41,916 nt of DNA, from assembly GCA_964578745.1 (NCBI GenBank), contig CAZODZ010000007.1, positions 1 through 41,916 on the forward strand, read 5' to 3'. How positions within the stretch are numbered: the stretch's first letter is position 1; each line of letters starts with the position of its first letter. Under the pieces are notes generated by a model. The model did no database searches, had not been told where the DNA came from, and was given only the letters and a program-made list of their open reading frames with translations. Position numbers and translations under genes: made by a program. Source of the stretch: SKVJ01 sp964578745 (GTDB taxonomy: Bacteria; Chloroflexota; Dehalococcoidia; GIF9; AB-539-J10). Shown here piece by piece: positions 8,343-16,905 of the stretch.

Positions 8343-10991
8343 TCATCTGCCACAGCAATACTTGTACTTCTTGCCGGAGCCACACGGGCAGGGGTCATTC
8401 CTGCCAACCTTCCGACCCGCAGCTCCGACAGCCTTCGGTGGAGGCATACGCCTGGATGCAGGTGACGGAGCTGGGTGCTTCTGTACAGAGACCCGGAACA
8501 TGCCCGCGGCCACATCATGCTTGATGCCAGCGAGAAGGGCCTCGAACAACGCATGGCCCTCCTTCTTATACACGACCAGCGGCTGCTGCTGTCCTGCAGA
8601 CCTGAGTCCTATGCCATGTCGCATATGCTCCATCGCAGTGAGGTGCTCCATCCAGAGCCTGTCCATCGTGCGCAACATGACGAACTTTTCGGCGAGGCGC
8701 ATCGCCTCGGGGCCGATTTCTTGTTCGCGGGCCTCGTACAAGGACTTTGCATATTCCGTCAGACGCTGCACCAGCTCGGCACGCATATCAGCGGGAGGGA
8801 AATCCGACAGCAGTCTCTCTGCAACCTCGGTAGGGAATGGGAAGAGACCGTTCAAATCGCGGGCCAGCCCCTCCTGGTCCAACTCGCAGACTGATTCATC
8901 AAAGTGCGCTTGCACGACGGCGGCGACCTCTTCGCAGATCATCGACAGGATATTCGCCCTCAAGTCGGTACCCGAGAGCACCTTACGCCGCTCCTGGTAG
9001 ATGACCTCACGATGCTTGTTCAGGACATCGTCGTATTCCACAAGGTGCTTGCGTATGTCAAAGTGATAGCCTTCCGTCTGCACCTGGGCATTCGCGATGG
9101 CCTTGTTGACAATCGGATGTTCGATGGGAGTATCGTCCTGCATTCCGGCCCAATCCATAATTGACTTGACGCGCTCACCACCGAACCGTCGCATGATCTC
9201 ATCGTCAAGAGACACAAAAAAGCATGTCATCCCGGGGTCGCCCTGACGACCCGCACGACCACGAAGCTGGTTGTCAATACGCCGTGCTTCGTGGTGTTCG
9301 CTGCCAATAACGTAGAGCCCTCCAAGGGCGACCACCTGGTCATGCTCCTTCTGCCAGTCACTAGGTGTGCGATTGCGAGGGTGACCTCCCAGCACGATGT
9401 CGACACCACGGCCAGCCATGTTGGTTGCAACAGTGACGGCGCCGAGCCTCCCAGCTTCCGCGATAATGGCCGCTTCGCGTTCGTGATTTTTCGCGTTGAG
9501 CAACTGGGGCCGAATTCCTCGACGCACGAGATGCTCGTTCAGCATTTCGGACTTTTCTATAGACGTAGTACCGACGAGAACAGGACGGCCAGTCTCGTGG
9601 ACACGTGCCACCTCGGCGGCGATGGCGCCGAACTTGGCAGACTCGTGGCGGTATACACGATCAAACAGGTCCTGTCGTATCATTGGCCTGTTCGTCGGTA
9701 TCGCGACAACCTCAAGTTTGTAGATACTGCTGAACTCCTCAGCCTCGGTCATAGCCGTGCCCGTCATGCCAGCGAGCTTGTGGTACATCCGGAAGTAGTT
9801 CTGGAACGTGATGGTCGCGTGCGTCACGCTCTCGCGCTGCACCTGAACGTGTTCCTTCGCCTCGATAGCCTGGTGCAGCCCCTCGGAGTACCGCCGACCG
9901 GGCATCAGCCTGCCGGTGAACTCGTCGACGATGATGACCTGACCACCCTTGACAACATAGTCCTTGTCCCTCCGAAAGAGTGCATGAGCGCGGAGGGCAC
10001 TCTGCAGGTAGTGAGTCATCGCGTAGTTCGCAGGATCAAAGAGGTTGGTGCTCTTGATGAGGCCCTGTTCGAACAACATGCGTTCCACCTTGGGTATGCC
10101 AACATCGTCTGTCAGGTGGACCGTACGTGTCCGCTCGTCGATAACGAAGTCCACATCGCGCTGCAGAGGAGCAACGATACGGGCAAATTCCTCGTACCTG
10201 CGGGTTGCCTCTTCCGACGGCGCACTAATGATGAGGGGTGTCCGTGCTTCATCTATGAGTATGTTGTCAACCTCGTCGACAATTGCGTAGTGCAGCTCAC
10301 GCTGCACACACTGTGAGAGGTCAACAACCATGTTATCGCGCAGGTAGTCAAAGCCAAACTCGTTGTTCGTTCCATACGTTATGTCCGCTGCATACGCTTC
10401 GGCGCGTGTCACAGGCCGCAGACCCGACCACTTGCCCTCGGGGTCTTCATACGAGGGGTCATATATGTAGGAAGGCCGGTGGTTATCATCACTCTGTCGG
10501 CCAGTGATACACGCGACGCTCAGCCCAACTCCATGATATACAGGGCCCATCCAGAGGCAGTCGCGCTTCGCCAAGTAATCATTCACCGTCACAAGGTGGC
10601 TGCCTTTACCTTCGAGGGCATTCAGTGACAATGGGAGGGTGGCAACAAGCGTCTTACCTTCGCCTGTGCGCATCTCGGCTATCTGACCCTCGTGCAAGGC
10701 CATACCTCCGATCAGCTGCACATCAAAATGGCGCATTCCTATCGTGCGTCTGGCTACTTCCCGCACCAATGCAAACATCTCTACCGCGACATCGTCGAGC
10801 GTCTCACCACGAGCAACACGTTCGCGCAACTCGATGCCCTTCCCTCGCAACGCATCTTTGTCTAAAGAGCGGTACTCCGGCTCAAGCGCGTTGATACGAC
10901 CAACGGCAGCCGAAAGCCTCTTCAGCTGCTTCTCGTTGGAGTCAAAGAGACCCGCAAACTTGCGACCAAGCAGAGAACCGATAGGATTCAC
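8343..10991 (-). CDS. secA: protein translocase ATPase SecA
   Basis: SecA drives preproteins through SecYEG by ATP hydrolysis. Visible motifs in the 882-residue protein are the Walker A MRTGEGKT in a DEAD-type helicase core (EMRTGEGKTLVATLPLSLNA), the Walker B IVDEVDNILIDEARTPLIIS, TGTAMTEAEEF, the DQLRGRAGRQGDPG motor motif and the helical scaffold. The C-terminal zinc/SecB-binding tail RNDPCPCGSGKKYKYCCGR is complete, with the Cys-Cys-Cys-Cys signature. The start is GTG at 10991 and leads into FAGLFDSNEKQLKRL, typical of SecA. There is no strong ribosome site. The gene is downstream of prs and upstream of polX on the same strand. Confidence 0.97.
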   Translation of the reverse strand: MNPIGSLLGRKFAGLFDSNEKQLKRLSAAVGRINALEPEYRSLDKDALRGKGIELRERVARGETLDDVAVEMFALVREVARRTIGMRHFDVQLIGGMALHEGQIAEMRTGEGKTLVATLPLSLNALEGKGSHLVTVNDYLAKRDCLWMGPVYHGVGLSVACITGRQSDDNHRPSYIYDPSYEDPEGKWSGLRPVTRAEAYAADITYGTNNEFGFDYLRDNMVVDLSQCVQRELHYAIVDEVDNILIDEARTPLIISAPSEEATRRYEEFARIVAPLQRDVDFVIDERTRTVHLTDDVGIPKVERMLFEQGLIKSTNLFDPANYAMTHYLQSALRAHALFRRDKDYVVKGGQVIIVDEFTGRLMPGRRYSEGLHQAIEAKEHVQVQRESVTHATITFQNYFRMYHKLAGMTGTAMTEAEEFSSIYKLEVVAIPTNRPMIRQDLFDRVYRHESAKFGAIAAEVARVHETGRPVLVGTTSIEKSEMLNEHLVRRGIRPQLLNAKNHEREAAIIAEAGRLGAVTVATNMAGRGVDIVLGGHPRNRTPSDWQKEHDQVVALGGLYVIGSEHHEARRIDNQLRGRAGRQGDPGMTCFFVSLDDEIMRRFGGERVKSIMDWAGMQDDTPIEHPIVNKAIANAQVQTEGYHFDIRKHLVEYDDVLNKHREVIYQERRKVLSGTDLRANILSMICEEVAAVVQAHFDESVCELDQEGLARDLNGLFPFPTEVAERLLSDFPPADMRAELVQRLTEYAKSLYEAREQEIGPEAMRLAEKFVMLRTMDRLWMEHLTAMEHMRHGIGLRSAGQQQPLVVYKKEGHALFEALLAGIKHDVAAGMFRVSVQKHPAPSPASRRMPPPKAVGAAGRKVGRNDPCPCGSGKKYKYCCGR

Positions 10992-11021
10992 GGGACTGAA
11001 GTGTAACGCGGCGGGACTGTA

Positions 11022-12002
11022 CTACTCAAACATTGCGCCTACAGATAATCCCGTATGGATACGATGAATGGCCTCGCCAAGCAGCGACGACATGGAAAGA
11101 ACGGTAATCTTGTCTAGCTTCTTCGCACCGTTAAGGGGAACCGTGTCGGTGACCACGACTTCTTTGACAGCGCTGTTCGCAATCCTCTCCACCGCTTTGC
11201 CAGAGAGGATGGGGTGGGTGGCACACGCATACACCTTTGATGAGCCGCGCGAGAGCAGCGTGTCCACCACGTTCACGAGTGAGCCCGCCGTATCAATCTC
11301 GTCATCGACCGTCACAGCCACACGATCCTTCACATCTCCGATGACGTTCAGCGCTTCAGTCGAGTCGTTGTTACCCAACCGCCTCTTTTCGACAATAGCC
11401 AGCGGCGCGCCGAGCCTTGCCGCAACGTCGCGTGCCCGTTTGGTGATCCCGATGTCGGTCGCGACGACTACTATTTCACCCAGATCCTTTTCGCGGAAAT
11501 ACTGACTGATAATCGAGACCGCCGTCAGTTCATCGACAGGAATCGTGAAGAAACCCTGTATCTGAGGAGCGTGCAGGTCAACGGTTAGTATGCGGTTGGC
11601 GCCGGCAGTGGTGAGCAGATCAGCTACAAGGCGAGCCGTAATGGGAACGCGGGGCTGGTCTTTCTTGTCGGTACGACCATAGCCGTAGTACGGCACCACG
11701 GCAGTGATGCGCCCGGCAGAGGCTCTCTTCAACGCATCAAGCATGATGAGCAACTCCACCAGACTTTTGTTCACCGGACTGCAGATAGGCTGAATAACAA
11801 ACACGTCTCTCTGACGAACGTTCTCGAGAATACGGACGAAGATGTTCTCGTTTGAGAACTGGAAGACCTCACTCTTGCCAAGGGGGATACCCAGATACTC
11901 ACAGACCTGGCGTGCGAGCTTGGGATGCGCGTTGCCCGAGAATACCTTCAGCTCTTCCACAGGGGCATTCAACTCCCGCCGTGGATTATACCACCGACTC
12001 AT
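11022..12002 (-). CDS. prs: ribose-phosphate pyrophosphokinase (PRPP synthetase)
   Basis: Makes PRPP from ribose-5-phosphate and ATP for nucleotide, histidine and tryptophan synthesis. The 326-residue product carries the class I landmarks. These are SGNAHPKLA near the N-terminus, YYGYGRTDKKDQPR (ATP flexible region), the metal/ribose signature VDLHAPQIQGFF and the PRPP loop TVDDEIDTAGSL. The usual loop reads VDDMIDTGGT, so one Gly is Ala here. The ATG at 12002 has AAAGG about 11 nt upstream. It sits between glyA (24 bp upstream) and secA (30 bp downstream), all on the minus strand, so glyA-prs-secA-polX could be one transcript started at the glyA promoter. PRPP also feeds the his genes at 34.8-38.7 kb. 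Confidence 0.95.
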   Translation of the reverse strand: MSRWYNPRRELNAPVEELKVFSGNAHPKLARQVCEYLGIPLGKSEVFQFSNENIFVRILENVRQRDVFVIQPICSPVNKSLVELLIMLDALKRASAGRITAVVPYYGYGRTDKKDQPRVPITARLVADLLTTAGANRILTVDLHAPQIQGFFTIPVDELTAVSIISQYFREKDLGEIVVVATDIGITKRARDVAARLGAPLAIVEKRRLGNNDSTEALNVIGDVKDRVAVTVDDEIDTAGSLVNVVDTLLSRGSSKVYACATHPILSGKAVERIANSAVKEVVVTDTVPLNGAKKLDKITVLSMSSLLGEAIHRIHTGLSVGAMFE

Positions 12003-12026
12003 TGAGATGTGACCTTTCCCGGTGGC

Positions 12027-13289
12027 CTACGCTCCCAAACCAGGGAGGGGATGAGCTTCACACAGTGACTGCACAACCTTGAGCACTTCGACACGCACCC
12101 TCTCGCTCTCAGGCGAACGCAGAACTCGACAGATAAGGCGCGCTACAGTGCGCACTTCCTCCGTGAGGAAACCGCGCGTGGTGATCGCCGGCGTACCGAG
12201 ACGCAGGCCACCCGCAATCGCAGGCGGTTTAGTATCGAACGGAATACTATTGCGGTTCGCCACAATGCCAGCCCGTTCCAGCGCATCCTGGGCCTGCTTT
12301 CCATTGATGCCCAGGGGCGTAAGATCAATCAATACGAGGTGATTGTCAGTCCCGCCGCTAACAATGCGCATTCCTTCGGCGGCCAACTCCTCGGCCATTA
12401 CTCGCGCATTCACAACTATCTGTCTCGCGTACGCACGGAACTCATCCGACATTGCCTGGCGAAAGCACATGGCCTTGGCAGCGATGACATGCATCAGTGG
12501 CCCACCTTGACTCCCTGGAAACACCGAAGAATCGACAGCCGCGGCGTGGCAGGACTTGCAGAGGATGAAGCCGCCGCGTGGACCACGAAGGGTCTTCTGG
12601 GTAGTACCGGTAACGATGTCAGCATACGGCACCGGCGTGGGGTGCACACCTCCGGCGATAAGCCCGCCGATGTGAGCAATATCTACCATCAGCATGGCAT
12701 GGACCTCTTCGGCAATCTCGCCGAATATCTTGAAATCGATGCTCCGGGGATATGAGCTTGCTCCCGCCACTATGAGGTCTGGACGATGCGCCCGGGCTAT
12801 CTCACGTACCCGATCATAGTCGAGTACCTCGGTGCCCTTTTCGACACCGTAGGTCACAATGTGGTACAGGTGACCAGAGAAATTGACCTCGGCACCGTGA
12901 GTCAGATGCCCTCCATGACTGCGATCCATACCCAGAATAGTTGCACCAGGCCGGATGAGCGCCTGGTAAGCGGCAAAGTTAGCTTGGCTTCCTGCATGGG
13001 GCTGGACATTTGCATGGTCGGCACCGAACAGCGCCATTGCGCGACTGATAGCCAAGCGTTCAACGTCGTCGATGACGCTACAACCGCTGTAGTACCGTTT
13101 CCCCGGATACCCCTCGGCGTACTTATCCGTGAGCAGACTCCCCTGGGCCAGACGGATAGCCAGCGAGACGTGGTTCTCAGATGCAATGAGATCGATAGTC
13201 CTAGCCTGCCGTTCGTGCTCGGCCTTGATGAGGTTCGCTATCTCCGGATCAGACGCAACAAGGGAGTGCAGGAAGGAGTGCGAATCCAT
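12027..13289 (-). CDS. glyA: serine hydroxymethyltransferase
   Basis: PLP enzyme that interconverts serine and glycine and loads methylene-tetrahydrofolate. The 420-residue product shows IDLIASENHVS, YAEGYPGKRYYSGC, VQPHAGSQANFAAY, VDIAHIGGLIAGG and the PLP-lysine motif DIVTGTTQKTLRGPRGG. These are all standard for the family. I place the start at ATG 13289 (DSHSFLHSL...). An upstream ATG at 13316 lies within the promoter region and would add nine residues. No ribosome site precedes 13289; a strong -35/-10 pair ends only 10 nt upstream, so the mRNA probably has almost no leader. The gene diverges from hrcA. Confidence 0.96.
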   Translation of the reverse strand: MDSHSFLHSLVASDPEIANLIKAEHERQARTIDLIASENHVSLAIRLAQGSLLTDKYAEGYPGKRYYSGCSVIDDVERLAISRAMALFGADHANVQPHAGSQANFAAYQALIRPGATILGMDRSHGGHLTHGAEVNFSGHLYHIVTYGVEKGTEVLDYDRVREIARAHRPDLIVAGASSYPRSIDFKIFGEIAEEVHAMLMVDIAHIGGLIAGGVHPTPVPYADIVTGTTQKTLRGPRGGFILCKSCHAAAVDSSVFPGSQGGPLMHVIAAKAMCFRQAMSDEFRAYARQIVVNARVMAEELAAEGMRIVSGGTDNHLVLIDLTPLGINGKQAQDALERAGIVANRNSIPFDTKPPAIAGGLRLGTPAITTRGFLTEEVRTVARLICRVLRSPESERVRVEVLKVVQSLCEAHPLPGLGA

Positions 13290-13299
13290 GTGCGTGTGT

Positions 13300-13329
13300 A
13301 CTATACACTGGTACACCGTGTGCGGTCAA
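13300..13329 (-). promoter_or_regulatory. sigma70-type promoter of glyA, near-leaderless
   Basis: On the minus strand TTGACC (13329-13324), an 18-nt spacer and TATAGT (13305-13300). The start codon follows 10 nt after the -10 box, leaving a predicted 5' leader of only about 3-5 nt and no Shine-Dalgarno. Confidence 0.7.
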
Positions 13330-13353
13330 ACATGGGCGCACCCCTCTTTCGCT

Positions 13354-13382
13354 TTGACAGCCTAATCGGGGCGTGCTAGATT
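13354..13382 (+). promoter_or_regulatory. sigma70-type promoter of the hrcA-grpE-dnaK operon
   Basis: TTGACA (13354-13359), a 17-nt spacer and TAGATT (13377-13382). The predicted transcription start falls inside the CIRCE element that begins at 13381, the arrangement expected for repression by HrcA. Confidence 0.7.
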
Positions 13383-13407
13383 AGCAGCCGAGACGGGAGA
13401 GTGCTAA
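13381..13407 (+). promoter_or_regulatory. CIRCE operator (HrcA binding site)
   Basis: TTAGCAGCC, nine bases, then GAGTGCTAA. The CIRCE consensus is TTAGCACTC-N9-GAGTGCTAA. The right arm is perfect and the left arm matches 7 of 9. The element overlaps the -10 box on its left. On its right, its last A is the first base of the hrcA ATG (13407), and the arm also covers the GGGAG ribosome site region. HrcA bound here would block both transcription and, at the RNA level, could pair across the translation start. Confidence 0.9.
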
Positions 13408-14420
13408 TGAGTCTCACTCCACGAAGAGAGGCCATACTCAATACGATTGTAGGAGAGTTCATCGCGGCGGGTGTGCCAGTTGCGTCAAAGAGGATTTCGG
13501 CCACAGATATTGGCGTAAGCCCAGCCACGATCAGGAATGACGTGACTGCCCTGGAGGAAGAGGGATACGTCATCCGGCCACACACATCCGCCGGGGCCGT
13601 GCCAACGGACAAGGCATACAGGTTCTTTGTGGAGTGTATCAGCCGCGATATCAAGCTTCCGGTAGGCGATCAGTTGCTCATCGCCGAGTTGTGCCACGAG
13701 GCAAATGAAGAGCTGGACAAGAGACTGCGCCTCATTGCAACTCTGTTGGCGCACTTTGTGCATAATGCGGCGCTAGTAACACAGCCCAAGGCGGCGCGAA
13801 CCCGCCTGAAGCACCTGCACCTGGTCTCTCTCCAGGAGAAGCTTGCGTTGATGATAGTCGTTCTTGTTGAGCCATGCGTGGTACGGCAGCGTACGACCTC
13901 ATTGACCGAAGCAACAACACAGGACGAATTGAACACTATCTCGAACAGGCTTACTGCCAGGCTGTGTGGGCTTTCAGCGGACGATATCGAGCAGATCGTT
14001 GACAAAGTGGGTGATGACGCCCAGGTGGCGCGGCAGATAGTCGACATGATGCGGGCAGAAGACAAACCTGAGCTTGGCAGGACCTATCTCGAAGGTCTTC
14101 ATTTCATGCTTAGCCAACCCGAATTGGCCAAGAGCCCGCGGACGTTGACACTTCTCCAGCTTGTCGAGCGTGACGACTGGGTAGAGGCTGCCCTCGGGTC
14201 TGAGCTGGATGAGGAAGGTGTACGGGTAATCATCGGCCAGGAGAATCGTGAAGAGGCATTGAGGGACCTCAGCATAGTCGTCGGCAACTATGGCAGTGCG
14301 GGGCGATCCAAAGGTATCATAGGTGTCGTCGGCCCGAAACGCATGGACTACCTGCGAGCCATTGCGTCGGTCAACTATCTCACCTCCCTTCTCAACGAGT
14401 CGCTGTCCGAACCCGCATAA
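13407..14420 (+). CDS. hrcA: heat-inducible transcription repressor HrcA
   Basis: A 337-residue repressor of class I heat-shock genes. It starts with the winged-helix region (TPRREAILNTIVGEFIAAGVPVASKRI, then VSPATIRNDVTALEEEGYV and PHTSAGAVPTDKAYRFFV), the family hallmark. The C-terminal half contains NREEALRDLSIVVGNYG and GIIGVVGPKRMDYLRAIASVNYL. HrcA binds CIRCE and needs GroEL for activity in studied bacteria. The ATG at 13407 is used because GGGAG (13395-13399) is correctly spaced. A GTG at 13401 lies inside the operator. It is first in the hrcA-grpE-dnaK operon and is autoregulated by the CIRCE that overlaps its own start. Confidence 0.96.
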   Translation: MSLTPRREAILNTIVGEFIAAGVPVASKRISATDIGVSPATIRNDVTALEEEGYVIRPHTSAGAVPTDKAYRFFVECISRDIKLPVGDQLLIAELCHEANEELDKRLRLIATLLAHFVHNAALVTQPKAARTRLKHLHLVSLQEKLALMIVVLVEPCVVRQRTTSLTEATTQDELNTISNRLTARLCGLSADDIEQIVDKVGDDAQVARQIVDMMRAEDKPELGRTYLEGLHFMLSQPELAKSPRTLTLLQLVERDDWVEAALGSELDEEGVRVIIGQENREEALRDLSIVVGNYGSAGRSKGIIGVVGPKRMDYLRAIASVNYLTSLLNESLSEPA

Positions 14421-14437
14421 TTAGGAAGGAGTTGGCT

Positions 14438-14986
14438 GTGGACCGCTACGAACACGACGATGACGAACTGGACCCGGCTGGTGCTGAAGAGACTGCAGTG
14501 ACGATTGAAGAACTGCGCCAGCAGTTGAAGATGCAAGAGGAGAAGGCTCAGAGCTATCTTGCAAACTGGCAGCGTGCGCAGGCAGACCTAGAGAATACAC
14601 GCAAGCGTATCCAGCAGGAGCGCATGGAGTCTCTCTCTCTCGCCAACAGCACACTAGTGCGCAAGTTACTGGGGGCGCTGGACGATCTGGAGAGAGCATT
14701 CTCACGCCCTCTTTCAGAGATGTGCGAACCTGCATGGGCGGAAGGCGCGCGCATGAGCTTTCAGGCGCTCAAATCAGCGCTCCAGAGTGAAGGACTGGAG
14801 CCCATCGATGCGGTAGGCAAGGAATTCGACCCACGTTATCATGAGGCGATCATGCGACGGCCCGGCGAAGAAGGGATCGTCCTTGAGGAGATACAGAAAG
14901 GATACACACTCAACGGTCGCCTTCTCCGACCGAGCAGAGTGGTCGTCGGGACGTCTGAAGATAGCAGGCATGAGGATCAGGAGTAA
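14438..14986 (+). CDS. grpE: nucleotide exchange factor GrpE
   Basis: GrpE releases ADP from DnaK. The 182-residue protein has an acidic disordered N-terminus (YEHDDDELDPAGAEE). A long coiled coil with LANWQRAQADLENTRKRIQQ follows, and then the C-terminal beta domain (KEFDPRYHEAIMRRP, LEEIQKGYTLNGRLLRPSRVVVG). The start is GTG at 14438, placed 7 nt after AGGAAGGA (14423-14430). The TTG at 14432 is too close to that ribosome site. Spacing is 17 bp from hrcA and 11 bp to dnaK. Confidence 0.95.
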   Translation: MDRYEHDDDELDPAGAEETAVTIEELRQQLKMQEEKAQSYLANWQRAQADLENTRKRIQQERMESLSLANSTLVRKLLGALDDLERAFSRPLSEMCEPAWAEGARMSFQALKSALQSEGLEPIDAVGKEFDPRYHEAIMRRPGEEGIVLEEIQKGYTLNGRLLRPSRVVVGTSEDSRHEDQE

Positions 14987-14997
14987 GGAGGAACAGC

Positions 14998-16893
14998 ATG
15001 GGGAGAGCTATTGGTATTGACCTTGGCACGACACTCAGCGTCGTAGCAGTGATGGAGGGGGGCGAGCCAAAGATAATTCCGAGTGCCGAGGGTGGCAATC
15101 TTGTCCCGTCGGTCGTCGCTATAAGCAAGAACGGCGAACGCCTTGTTGGCGAGATAGCGAAGCGCCAAGCCATCGTCAACCCTGAGAACACGATATTCAG
15201 CATCAAGAGGCTAATTGGGCGAAAGTACGACGATCCCTCCGTCCAATTCGATATCAAGCGATTGCCGTACAAGATCGTTGCCAACAAAGAGAACAACGAC
15301 TGTAAGGTCGTCATGGGCGGCAGGGAATACAGTCCGCAGGAGATCTCAGCGATGATCCTGCAGAAGCTCAAGGCAGATGCCGAGGCATATCTTGGTGAGA
15401 AGGTGACCGAAGCGGTCATTACAGTGCCTGCGTACTTCAACGACAGCCAGCGCCAGGCAACCAAGGATGCCGGCACCATCGCGGGACTCAATGTGCTGCG
15501 CATCATCAACGAGCCGACTGCGTCGGCTCTCGCCTACGGAATGGACAAGAGGGGTGACCACACAATCGCCGTCTACGACCTTGGCGGCGGGACATTCGAT
15601 ATCTCACTGCTCGACATCGGTGAGGGCACATTCCAGGTGAAGTCCACAAACGGCGATACGCACTTGGGCGGCGACGACTTCGATCAGCGGATAATGGACT
15701 GGATATGCGATGAATTCCGGAGGGAGTCCGGGATTGAGCTGAAACAGGATCGCATGGCATTGCAGCGTATCAAGGACGCTGCAGAGAAGGCGAAGAAGGA
15801 ATTATCGACTGTCACACAGACAGAGATAAACCTTCCATTCATCACCGCCGATGCGAGCGGCCCCAAGCACCTCAGCATGACACTCTCGCGAGCCAAGCTG
15901 GAGCAACTGGTGGGCGACCTGATTGAACGAACTCTTGAGCCAGTGAAACAGGCGCTCGCGGATGCCGGCATCTCAGCGAGCCAGGTCGACGACGTAGTCC
16001 TTGTCGGCGGTCAGACGCGCATGCCCAAGGTGCAGGAGGTTATCAGGCAGTTCTTCAACAAGGAGCCTGTCAAGGGGATCAACCCCGACGAGGCCGTTGC
16101 CATGGGCGCAGCCATCCAAGCCGGTGTACTGAAGGGAGACGTTGGCGAGGTGCTGTTGCTCGACGTAACACCGCTTACCCTCGGCATTGAGACGCTTGGT
16201 GGGGTGGCCACTCCACTCATCCCAAGGAACACCACGATTCCCACAGAGAAGAGCCAGATCTTCAGCACGGCCACGGATAACCAGAGCAGCGTGGAGATAC
16301 ATGTCATACAAGGCGAACGTCCCATGGCAGCAGACAATCGTACCCTGGGCCGGTTCATGCTCGATGGCATAATGCCTGCGCCGCGCGGCGTGCCGCAGAT
16401 CGAGGTCACATTCGAGATTGATGCGAATGGCATACTCAACGTAAGCGCGCGTGATAAGGGCACAGGCAAGGAGCAGAAGATAACCATCACTGCCTCAAGC
16501 GGCCTCAGCAAGGAAGAGGTAGAGAGGATGCGTCAGGAGGCCGAGCGGCATGCCAGCGAGGACGCAGCGAGGAGAGAGCAGGCAGAGACACGCAACGCCG
16601 CCGACAGCCTTGTCTACACCGCTGAGAAGACGCTGCGAGAACATGGTGATAAGATACCCGCGGATGTCAAAAGCGACATTGAGGCCAAGACGGAGGCGCT
16701 TCGCACAGCACTCAAGGGCCAAGATGTTGGCCCGATCAAGTCAGCCATGCAGGAGCTGACGGATTCGATGCAGAAGGCAGGGTCTGCGATTTATAGCCAG
16801 CCAGGAGCCGGTGGGGGTGGTCAGGAGGGGCCCAGTGGAGGCAGCGAGCAGCCGCCGGACGACACCGTCGAAGGCGAATTCAGAGAGATATAG
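14998..16893 (+). CDS. dnaK: molecular chaperone DnaK (Hsp70)
   Basis: The 631-residue Hsp70 has the ATPase domain (VYDLGGGTFDISLL, VLVGGQTRMPKVQ, GINPDEAVAMGAAIQAG), the linker, the substrate-binding domain (DVTPLTLGIETLGG) and a Gly-rich C-terminal tail ending GEFREI. One detail is odd: the first phosphate loop reads DLGTTLSVVAV, where nearly all DnaK proteins have DLGTTNS. A strong TAAGGAGG ribosome site is 6-7 nt before the ATG and overlaps the grpE stop. No dnaJ follows; the next gene, 12 bp downstream, is a PEP carboxykinase-like gene. Control is expected through CIRCE at 13381. Confidence 0.97.
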   Translation: MGRAIGIDLGTTLSVVAVMEGGEPKIIPSAEGGNLVPSVVAISKNGERLVGEIAKRQAIVNPENTIFSIKRLIGRKYDDPSVQFDIKRLPYKIVANKENNDCKVVMGGREYSPQEISAMILQKLKADAEAYLGEKVTEAVITVPAYFNDSQRQATKDAGTIAGLNVLRIINEPTASALAYGMDKRGDHTIAVYDLGGGTFDISLLDIGEGTFQVKSTNGDTHLGGDDFDQRIMDWICDEFRRESGIELKQDRMALQRIKDAAEKAKKELSTVTQTEINLPFITADASGPKHLSMTLSRAKLEQLVGDLIERTLEPVKQALADAGISASQVDDVVLVGGQTRMPKVQEVIRQFFNKEPVKGINPDEAVAMGAAIQAGVLKGDVGEVLLLDVTPLTLGIETLGGVATPLIPRNTTIPTEKSQIFSTATDNQSSVEIHVIQGERPMAADNRTLGRFMLDGIMPAPRGVPQIEVTFEIDANGILNVSARDKGTGKEQKITITASSGLSKEEVERMRQEAERHASEDAARREQAETRNAADSLVYTAEKTLREHGDKIPADVKSDIEAKTEALRTALKGQDVGPIKSAMQELTDSMQKAGSAIYSQPGAGGGGQEGPSGGSEQPPDDTVEGEFREI

Positions 16894-16905
16894 ATACGAG
16901 AGATC

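Noticed and set aside
8303..8554. N-terminal extension of polX overlapping secA
   Set aside because: The extra 84 residues do not look like PolX, and GTG 8302 has a good AAGGGG ribosome site.
9291..10316. 341-residue open frame on the + strand
   Set aside because: It is antisense to secA, has no recognisable domain and reflects the GC-rich codon pattern of secA.
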